A DNA stretch of 11,673 nt from Cristatella mucedo (taxonomy: Eukaryota; Bryozoa; Phylactolaemata; Cristatellidae). A model generated the notes under the pieces. It was not told the DNA's origin and searched no databases. It saw nothing but the letters and a program-made list of their open reading frames with translations. The stretch lies in assembly GCA_009760855.2 (NCBI GenBank), contig WPIO01000116.1, forward strand, positions 1,246,501 through 1,258,173. Direction: 5' to 3'. This document shows, piece after piece, positions 1 to 7,800 of the stretch (position 1 is the stretch's first letter; every line of letters begins with the position of its first letter). The translations under genes and the position numbers were made by a program.

Positions 1-1290
1 GGTAATGCAGTGACCGTAAACCAGTACATAGCATACGCCTCAACAACTGTAAGAATTTAACGCCTTTAGCTGTCCTGTGCCGATGTATTGCTCAGTCTGA
101 TGTCACTGCTGCAATCAATAACTGTATAAAGCTTATATCAGGTGCGCCCTAGACGCCGAAGTCCCCTTCCCTTTAAAGTGCAATCTTTCCTGGCTTCGGC
201 TTAAAAAAAACTTACATTCTCCTACACTTAAAAACCAACTTGAGAGATATGGGATTTATTTTCGTTGACACGCAATGAAGATGTTCACAGTCCTAGCCCA
301 ACTTGCTTGGTTTTCATTGGTCGGTTCAGGTAATGATTTAGCCAGCTGTCCATAGGCCTACTCTAAGGAGGCCACTGACCAATAAAATTTAGTGACGACA
401 CCTAACCTGCACGACCAGAAATAGTAATCCTATAATCAAACGATGTCGTCATGATTTATCCTTAATAATTATCTAACCATGCCTATAGTTAATGTTGATA
501 AAAAATAATAATGTTTTTAGGTTCAATAAAATTTTAACTATTTAAACCAGTGTTGAGACGGCTCCTTCCACCGAGTCTCCTTACAAGTAGCCATTGTCTT
601 ATCCGTTGACCGCCATTGCTGTTAAGGATTTTGCAGGCATCGGTGAGGGTACACCTGTCAGCAGCTTTAACTTGAAAGTCAAGCAAGAACTTTGCCGGTC
701 GTAAGATCACATTTACAGGTAGTAGAATGTTGCTTTTTTATTCCTGTGATTTCGTGGCCTGAATAGGGAGTGTTGCTCCGATGCCTTGTTGCACCTGTAA
801 ATCGATTCCTCTTTTACTGCAAACACATCATTAATTCCGACCAACTTTAGAGTGTCTGTGAACTGAGGAACTTGTATAGGTACAACTTCGGGGATTTGCA
901 GAAGAATGTGGGAGCTCTAAATCTGCACACCAGCATCAATTTTACGTCATTTTTCGTAGGTCTTAAATAACAAGCAATGTTCGCAATGACAGTGCTAAAC
1001 GTGACTTCCACTTGGCCTATTTATACATGCAACAACATCTCAGGACAAATTATTTAACCTCATCGATGTGAGGCGTCGAGCAACCTGCTTGGTTAAAAAC
1101 CATTTGCATCTGCTTTCGCTCTTCTCTTCCATGTGCTTTGCTAACTAACTATCCGTAGGCTTACCTAATTGACTAGCATAAGCTTACAGTTACATCAATG
1201 TAACAATAAACGTACTAGTCCTAAAAATGGAAATTGAATCGATTTAATTGTATGCATTGATTACCCACTAAGTGATGCATGTGACTGCTG
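1..1290. other. Upstream sequence with no recognised gene
   Basis: AT-rich sequence without a long open frame on either strand and without a recognisable protein motif. The one stretch that reads like an exon is 275-329, a short hydrophobic signal-peptide-like frame ending at a weak donor; it is treated as a finding because no partner exon was found. A 15-base word at 621-635 recurs at 9143-9157. I see nothing else to annotate. Confidence 0.5.
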
Positions 1291-1294
1291 ACAT

Positions 1295-1372
1295 GCTACG
1301 TAAGTAGGTTACTCATCCCGACCTTCAGACCGGAGGTCTTCGGTTCAAGTCCTGCGGTGCCCAATATGTATT
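1295..1372 (+). mobile_element. tRNA-derived SINE-like element, copy 1
   Basis: The sequence GGTTCAAGTCC at 1342-1352 is a perfect match to the RNA polymerase III B box (GGTTCRANYCC). A poor A-box-like word (TACGTAAGTAG, 1297-1307) lies 45 bases upstream. The segment between them, with CTCATCCCGACC and an inverted GACCT/AGGTC pair, aligns base for base with the segments at 4443-4518 and 6936-7022; all three share the order GGTn(G)CTC, CGACC, B box, then GGTGCYCAA or similar. The potential anticodon-type hairpin has no normal anticodon loop and the acceptor stem does not close, so this is not a working tRNA gene. A tRNA-related SINE family is the best reading. Its 3' end and target-site duplication could not be located. 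Confidence 0.5.
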
Positions 1373-1689
1373 GCTGCAGTTCTAGTTTTTGACAGATATA
1401 AACGATTATCGGTCACTAAACAGGTGGTACTTTCGAAACAGCTAGTAATTTTACAGTATCCGGTATTAGTTATAAAGTCCAGCCTAGAAATATGAGCAGT
1501 CATCGGGCTAAACAAGCAAATAGATACGTTATGATTTCCATTGTTTGAAAAATCGTTAACAGACTGACAATAGATTAGGGGTGATGCATATATGTATCGC
1601 CTATTTCATTTAATTATTATATATTTCGTACGGACCATCTACAGCCCACGGACACACTGGAAATGGTCGTTTTAAGCACAGCCTCACTC

Positions 1690-2185
1690 ACAAGACTGTA
1701 TGTATAGCTAGCAATCATGTCTTATTCCTATCTAAGATTACTATTTTTCATTAACAGTGGCTTGAAAAATGTTGACTAGCTTTTTTGTTCTCGTCTCGGC
1801 TTGGTTGTTGTAACGCTATTTTAGCTGCCAAAATAATTAGCTAGGTTTCTGCATGTGGCCGTAAATATGGCTGCAAGGCTAGCTTTTCTATCCCCGAGGT
1901 TTGACCATATGTCTACTTTGCTAAATGCACTACGATGGCTGCTGGTTGCTCAATATTTGTAGGATCGATATGGTATCGATGCAATGTTCTCAAACCGACC
2001 CACAAGGCCTGCCACGGCTTGGCACCTCCATATCTAGCTGAACAGCTATACAAGTTTCAGCCTACTCGTGCCCAAAAGGTCCTGTACGGACAATAGGTTG
2101 CTGTTCAATTCTTCTGCTTAAAGACAGTTGGCGACAGAAGCTTCAGCTCCACTGGTCGTAGATTGTAGAAGTCGCATCCACAATT
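1690..2185 (+). mobile_element. Degraded non-LTR retrotransposon (CR1/L2-like), C-terminal RT region
   Basis: Conceptual translation, allowing frameshifts, gives in order the motifs typical of the C-terminal half of the ORF2 reverse transcriptase in CR1/L2-type LINEs. A peptide ending SRLGCCNAILA (1794-1826) matches the family's SRLDYCNxLL block. An open stretch of 32 codons at 1864-1959 reads NMAARLAFLSPRFDH and then LLNALRWLLVA, matching the xNxAARL..HITPLLxxLHWLPV block. KACHGLAPPYLAEQL (2004-2048) matches YKALHGLAPPYLxELL. KTVGDRSFS (2121-2147) matches the KTxGDRAFS block just before the usual RLWNSLP, where the tryptophan codon is now TAG (2166-2168). There are at least two frame changes and several stop codons, so it is a dead copy. 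Only the distal part of the element is present; no endonuclease domain or 3' tail was seen. The clade is inferred from motif style, not from a search. Confidence 0.82.
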
Positions 2186-2189
2186 GCTA

Positions 2190-3770
2190 AGTGACTATTC
2201 GTGCTGCCGACTATGGTTCATCGTTCTCAGTGGTCCTGAGCTGTTACTTTCATGCTACTCACTTAAGTAACTGCTTACCTGATTATGCAATGATTCTCAC
2301 TATCTTTTTTTGTTAGGGATGAAGGCTGTCAGATACCGAAGGCTTACAAAAAACAGATTAGGATATCAGTGAGCGATACCCAACTCTCATGCTTAACACC
2401 CACGTGGTAGTTGTAAACCTTTCGATCATGCTTCCTATGTAGCACCCCTAGAAAGAGATGGAATTTTCTAAGACCAATTTCGCATCATATTTCTTAATAT
2501 AATTATCATTGCCATTGTCGTTATTATTATCATTTGGATTGGAATGCTTGCCTCCTAACTTCGAATTTCGTCCTAACCTAATAATGCTTGCTCTGCACCA
2601 AGTTTTTTTATTTCCGACCTAATTATAACGTGAAAAAATTTACTATTTCCTTTATTATAAGGTTTAAACATAGATCAATATTACAATCGTTTTAATCACG
2701 GAACCGAGCCTCTTGATTCAGAGTACTCAATTTAATCTGCCTCGAATGTGGAACGAAACTTCAACCAGCACGTAGAACTCGTTGATCAGGCAAATTGAAT
2801 ACCAGAAATATTAGAGAAACCGTTTCAAAAAAACACCAGTAATCTGCAAAAAAAGAAGTAGTCGAAAAAAACGGAATGCTTAAGTAGTCCTTGACCGCGT
2901 AGTAGTGAATAATTGACTTTCTGGAGAGTTTTTCAGGCAATCGATTTCGAGGTGAAGTATTGCTGGGTAAGTTGAAACTAAAATTTCCGGAAAACTAACA
3001 TATTCCTTCTTGAAAATGGCCAAGTATCCACGCAGCAAAACTACACCGAGAAGAATTCTCAGACAACTTTAACACCAAATTTGCATCTCCAATGCCTGAG
3101 AGTGAGAAGCTGCGTCGTTGCCTACGTGTTGCTGTAATTGTTGTTGTTATCACGTGTTACGACGTGTTGTTGTTATCTCCACATGTTTTACCTGCCCGAC
3201 CGGCTTACGCAAATCCAACTATAATTCTTTGTGAATTTCTACGACGAGCGAAGCTGACTTTCCTCACCGACGCTCGCAAATTCATCACACCGTTGTTAAT
3301 TACACATTTTTTGGAAAATGGCCTTTAAACCGTTAACACTGAGCTCGTTCTTTGAACGTAAATAATCTATCGCACTATATTGTAGCTAATATTAGAGTCT
3401 GCAGGACGCAAGAGCTGCTTTCAAATGATCCTCTGGTATCTGATCTAAAGAATTAACTTGTTAGAAAGACGTGAACAGTTAAATATTCAGATTCACCCAT
3501 TTTTTTCTGGGACGAAAGTGTTTAGTCAGTTCACCTGTAACGAAGCCCTCGTCCGAAGCCAATAGGTTGAGAATAACTCTTGTAAAGACTTTCTTGACAC
3601 AGTTACGAGATTATGACGTTAGGCGAAATATCCGATGTACTTTAAAGCTTTTTTATCCCGCTTACTTTAAATTAGTAGAGTATTATAACCAGAATAAGAT
3701 TATTACGCTCACGAGTAACTAATAATTCAATTATTTATCAGTTGTATTTACGTCGAAGCTAGAGGGATTA
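2190..3770. other. Intergenic sequence with no recognised gene
   Basis: AT-rich sequence. It includes an ATT/ATC-rich patch near 2500-2535, three identical seven-base A tracts at 2827-2833, 2848-2854 and 2865-2871, and a frame of 78 codons at 3092-3328. That frame owes its hydrophobic valine-rich middle to repeated GTTGTTGTT triplets. It resembles no family I know and lacks supporting splice or codon evidence, so I do not call it a gene. A very short acceptor/donor pair (TTTTTCAG at 2936, GGTAAGT at 2967) encloses 30 bases that could be a phase 1 microexon, but nothing links it to the downstream gene. Confidence 0.45.
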
Positions 3771-3771
3771 G

Positions 3772-3812
3772 TTCTGGCTACATCAGACTTATGACATCTG
3801 ATTAGGCCAGAA
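3772..3812. repeat. Imperfect inverted repeat (hairpin)
   Basis: TTCTGGC...ATCAGA (3772-3787) is followed, after a nine-base loop, by TCTGAT...GCCAGAA (3797-3812). Thirteen of 16 positions pair, with three internal mismatches. It sits about 70 bases before the candidate untranslated exon. It could be a cruciform or RNA hairpin, a remnant of a small inverted-repeat element, or chance; the sequence does not decide. Confidence 0.45.
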
Positions 3813-3880
3813 TTTAATGCCCGGAAGGTAGCTGGGAAAGTCAGTAATACGACGGAGAGGGTTCGGAGCGTATTGCTCAG

Positions 3881-3928
3881 AAAACATATCGCTCTGCTGC
3901 TGCGACAGGCAAGTCCGTTTCCCAGAAG
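3881..3928 (+). other. Candidate 5' untranslated exon of the zinc-finger gene (3' boundary only)
   Basis: The donor CAGAAG|GTAAGC at 3928/3929 is the best + strand donor in the 800 bases before the first coding exon. The preceding 100 bases are clearly richer in G+C and CpG than their surroundings, as 5' exons and promoters often are. The stretch could be an internal exon of 48 nt, entered after TTGCTCAG at 3880, or the end of a first exon whose transcription start lies further upstream; the acceptor has a poor pyrimidine tract, so a first exon is preferred. All three frames are open across it. Splicing from here to the acceptor at 4733 would place ACTTCACC directly before the ATG at 4742. 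No transcript evidence exists in the window. Confidence 0.35.
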
Positions 3929-4442
3929 GTAAGCAATTGCCGATATACTTTGCCGCTTCCATCTTTAGTTACTGGCGTTCATAAATAGATGTTTGCACCG
4001 ACCGTTCTTCATCCGGTGCTTATTCTAGAACTATGTGATTCCAGTATTACTGCAAGCTGCAACTTGCGAGGATTTGTTTGGGCTAGGTAGGCCGGTGGCA
4101 TTGTTAAGCGACGTACGAGGCGCTTGTCGATGTGGTACTGGTAGTGGTGGCTGCGGTTTTCTCTTTTGAAATCATGAAATTCGTTGCACCTTAAAGAACG
4201 TTGTCTCTGTCAAAGCTCCTTATGCAGGACGTAATTATTGCACGACCGCACGGTTGGTATCTATATGCTAAATGTTAAGCTGCAAATTTAGCTATTGTTG
4301 ACGTACACGGTGCCATCTTGCATGCAATCGCACTACTAACCGCAATTCTCGCCGACCACCACTGCCCCCCAAGCAGTGAATCAACTTCCATGACGTGTAA
4401 CTCACCTATAGGTCCTAAACCGGTTGGCAGTCAGCCTTGATG

Positions 4443-4518
4443 GAACTAGTTTGAACGGTGGCTCGTCACGACCTCAAAGCACGAAGCCATTGGTTCAAAT
4501 CATCAGGTGCTCAACCTT
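4443..4518 (+). mobile_element. tRNA-derived SINE-like element, copy 2
   Basis: TAGTTTGAACG at 4447-4457 matches the polymerase III A box TRGYNNARNNG at 10 of 11 positions. GGTTCAAATCA at 4492-4502 matches the B box at 10 of 11. The spacing of 45 bases between the two is normal for tRNA-type internal promoters. The sequence between and after them (GGTGGCTCGTCACGACC, then the B box, then GGTGCTCAA) aligns with the copies at 1295-1372 and 6936-7022. It lies between the candidate 5' exon and the first coding exon, hence probably in the first intron of the zinc-finger gene. It is diverged and probably inactive. Confidence 0.5.
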
Positions 4519-4733
4519 AAGCGTCACTGCAAGTGGTTGACTAAGCCGTAAAGGATTGACTGTCGCTATTATTAAGTGGCTTGACATCATCTGGTTTGGT
4601 TACCTTAACTTATACGTAATATAACTTTGAGTTTAGAATTATGAGCAGTCTATAGTTGTAAAGCAAAAATATATTTATTTTATGAAGACTTCCATGTTAT
4701 ATTTTTCTATTTTAAATCCACTTTCATCATTAG

Positions 4734-4829
4734 ACTTCACCATGAGCAAGTCTAAAACTACTGAAAACGGCTTGGAATTAACTGAATCCTTACCGAAAAG
4801 TCAAGAGAACGTGGACATAAACAGCATCG
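4734..4829 (+). CDS. First recognised coding exon (start codon at 4742)
   Basis: A pyrimidine-rich tract ending TTCATCATTAG (4733) precedes ACTTCACC and the ATG at 4742. The exon closes with AGCATCG|GTAAGTAT (donor at 4830) in phase 1. It codes for 29 residues rich in Ser, Glu, Lys and Asn with no recognisable domain. An in-frame ATG at 4682 lies before the acceptor and has T at -3; I judge it to be intronic or untranslated. Reading on past the donor reaches a stop at 4871-4873, as expected for intron. Because the eight bases before the ATG also fit phase 1 (GAC TTC ACC ATG), the true start could lie in an unseen upstream exon. The acceptor could equally serve a 5' untranslated exon or a trans-spliced leader. 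Confidence 0.75.
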
Positions 4830-7800
4830 GTAAGTATATTAACCCACATTCTTCAAGTTGCTGCAAGCTGTGAGGCTGGTTGTTGCAAGCCCAGGGTCGA
4901 TTTCGACGGTTAAACGTTTCGGCATCCGATCTTCCCTAATGGTTAGATTTACCTATTACTCTGCTATTTGAGTGCATTTTAGAGCTACGTTGATAATTGG
5001 AATGCACATGTACAGCCCCGGTTTTTTTGAAAATAGATTATACAACTTACATTATTTTAAAAAACTGCTGCAGAACTGTAAGCTTTGCATTTAGAGTTAG
5101 GGGTAAAGAGAATGTACGTGATCGCTGTTGCTGACTCATGTTTACTTTAATTCGATGTAGAGTTTAACCTTTTCTGGGAGTGTGTTCTGAAGCTGCATCG
5201 AGATATTGGTAAGCTACTAATTTTACTTTCTTAAGAACGTGTAAGAATACTTGCTACTTTTGTAAGTGATAAAATTCCAGTTTCAGCTAAGTGCATTTAT
5301 TTCGTAGCAACCACTACAAAGATTGCCCCTAATTAGAGTTCGACTGGGATTTACCGTGAGTATCTCGACTAGTCCCAGTGGCTGACTCCTTCTGTGCAAA
5401 AATGTACTTCTCCTTCGTTGAAAAAATAGTTAGAAACTGGATAGCGATCCTTAGTTAAGTTAAGATTTTTAATTTTAAATATATCTTATTCAAGATCTTC
5501 ATCCCGTTGTCAACAGTTTTTCCAACGAATGGTACGAAAAATGGTGTAACCGTTTTATGTCGACAGTCATACTATGACTTTCTAAGCAATCTTGATACAT
5601 TCTATTTTACGTCACTTTTTTTACTGATTTAGAACGAAGCAATCTTTCAGGGTCGTTAAGACCAATTAGCCTTTATTCTTAAATTATAAATTCGTGATGT
5701 TGCAAAAATTCTCTATATTGCTTGATTGAGAAAAAAGGCATCCCTTAGGCACATCTACGCCTTCTTATAAGAGATGGAATGTTTGTGTGTCTGCTACTCT
5801 ACAAAGTCACGAGGTGGGGGTCTCGTGAGTCAGCTTAAGAATTCTTCTCACTATCTATTTACTGATGGCCGTAACTGCATTAAAGATCAATGAGCTAAGG
5901 TGACACACTGCAAAATCTCAGGTTAAAATACCTAGTCTCAACTCCATCAGCTTGCTAACGAGGCCGAGTCGCAATTCTCAGGCCAGGCAATAATAGTGTA
6001 ACGTAATTTATATAAGAAGACATAGGGATCTGGCTACTCTATCCCAAAACCATGAAGGTAGGCTGCTGCTAATGTTTCCTTTGGGATATGAAGTCATAGC
6101 AAGGCGTTTAGGCAGTCTTCTATGTTGAACTTTGAAAAGTTATGCAGTCGTCTAAAAGAAAGATTAACATCAGAGCACACGTAAACGGGTCGTTTAACAG
6201 GATATACCCTTACAAAATTAGAGCCTTTGTATTTAAGCTCGAGATTACGGTATTTGCTAAGGTTAATTTTAGCCAGGAATGCGATCCAGGAAGACGCCAT
6301 TGCATTGAGACCAATCATTATTCTCTACTGTCTAGGTAGGCAATCGTGACCTCTAATGGCAAAGCGTGCTCCTAGATTCCTAGATCCAACGAGGCCATAG
6401 CTTTAGCTTGTTTCTACGACTACTATTGCACAGGACGCCTTTTTTCGCTTGAAGGACTATTGTTACGGTCGAAAAGTGTAGCTTGAATTCTAATAACATT
6501 TTTTGACGTAACCACTTAAAGGTTAAGGGGAAACCTGGTCACAAAGAATTAAAGTCTTTCAATGCAAGCTTGGCATTTAAAGTTTTGGTCAGACAATGAC
6601 CAATCTGCAGGATTTCATTTGTGTACGGATGCATTTAAAAGCTTAGATAGAGCTTAAATACGTTTTCGCCATAGTAGAAATTGAGTAGAAATGTACTGTT
6701 GATGTTCAGGAGATGAGCTCTTTTAAGTAAACTTTATTAACATCGACATGTGTAACAAAAATATAATCAATGCTTGACGAGCTTCGTTGATCTCCAAATT
6801 TTGACTCTAATTATTTAAACGTTCATGAGAGCCTATTACCTAGCCAGGGCATCACTGGCACTTGGTTGGAGTTATTCTTTTCCCATCTCATTTTAAGACT
6901 CCCGATTATTGACTTGAACTGCAAAACCTGCCGAGCTGGTTTGGTCCAGCGGTGAAGGTGCTCTCCCCGACCAAAGTCTGGCTGAGGTCATGGGCTCGAG
7001 CCCGAGGCATATGCAAAGCCCCTTAACAAATATTAAGTACTTTTGGAGCACTATGCAAATGAATAACATTTTTATAAGTTAAAACGTCCTACGAGGAAGT
7101 ACTGAAAGATGGGGTACGCCAGAGTTCCGTGATTGAATTACTTCTTGTCAGGTTTAAGCTCTTCCTCTTTCTCATGAGATTGGTAGGCCAGGCCTAACTA
7201 GGTTTCTAACTGTATGCCGAGCACACTCAGTTGTACTTTGGCTTTAACCAACGTTGGTCCTCAGCAAGTCAAATTGTCTCAAGTCTCTTGCACTTTGTAC
7301 TGGTTCAGTGTGTTACTACCAGTAACAGCTTGTTCTTCTGAAGTGCCTATTAAATTCCTTCTGCAATTAAAGATGTGCTTGACCATCCCCAAGCAATTAA
7401 CTATTCAAATGTGCGTACAGCGATTCTAGCAAGACTTGTCATACTCTGTATATTGAGATATACTGATGCAGTGATACCAGCATTTTATTTATTGTAGAAA
7501 TAATTCAGGCTTTCTGGAAATACATTGAAGAGGAGTTCGAAGACATGGGTAAGTTTCATTGTCCAGCTGCCTTTAGCTTTAGAGCTAAGACTACGATAAA
7601 TAAGCTAACAATTTCTGGCTTCATTACTACGTCGTCCTACTTGCTAGTCCTAACGTGACCCAAAGTAATTCGGTTCCTATCAGTGTAAGATTGTTTATGC
7701 AATTTAAAAGAGTTTCTTGACAAGCATCAACAGCGATGTAAAGTTGTCTGTGTATAGCTAACTTTAGGTGACTTGCTTGCCATATTCGCTAGATATATTT

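Larger units (their letters stand above)
5209..7497 (+). other. Intron 2 (phase 1, about 2.3 kb)
   Basis: It starts GTAAGCTAC and ends TTTATTGTAG. It hosts a LINE relic (about 6600-7345) that is itself interrupted by a SINE-like copy (6936-7022). The overlapping open frames on both strands near 6094-6339 and the frame at 7214-7429 have no independent support; the second is an off-frame reading of the LINE relic. Between 5209 and about 6590 I recognise nothing beyond a seven-base inverted repeat ACTGGGA/TCCCAGT near 5342-5382. Confidence 0.7.

Noticed and set aside
2937-2966. A 30-nt phase 1 microexon upstream of the gene
   Set aside because: Signals are good (TTTTTCAG and GGTAAGT), but it is very short, far from the first coding exon, and nothing connects it to the gene.
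3092-3328. Open frame of 78 codons with a hydrophobic valine-rich middle, possibly a small membrane protein
   Set aside because: The hydrophobic run comes from repeated GTTGTTGTT triplets. There is no family resemblance and no supporting splice or promoter signal.
4682-4873. Single-exon reading of the frame from the ATG at 4682 to the stop at 4873
   Set aside because: It runs through a strong donor at 4830 and includes a good acceptor at 4733; the ATG at 4742 has better context. The spliced model explains the region better.
5885-5945. A fourth SINE-like copy (GAGCTAAGG with GGTTAAAATAC)
   Set aside because: The B box has only 9 of 11 matches, the spacing is short, and the shared CTC..CGACC core is missing.
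6094-6339. Overlapping open frames on both strands
   Set aside because: Both are short, without motifs, and lie within intron 2 of the zinc-finger gene. Overlap on opposite strands in AT-rich DNA is expected by chance.
6936-7022. A functional tRNA gene
   Set aside because: A and B boxes are present, but no acceptor stem, no normal anticodon loop and no full cloverleaf can be drawn.
7214-7429. Open frame of 71 codons in intron 2
   Set aside because: It is a different frame of the LINE relic; the frame one base earlier carries the YAEHTQLYF block.
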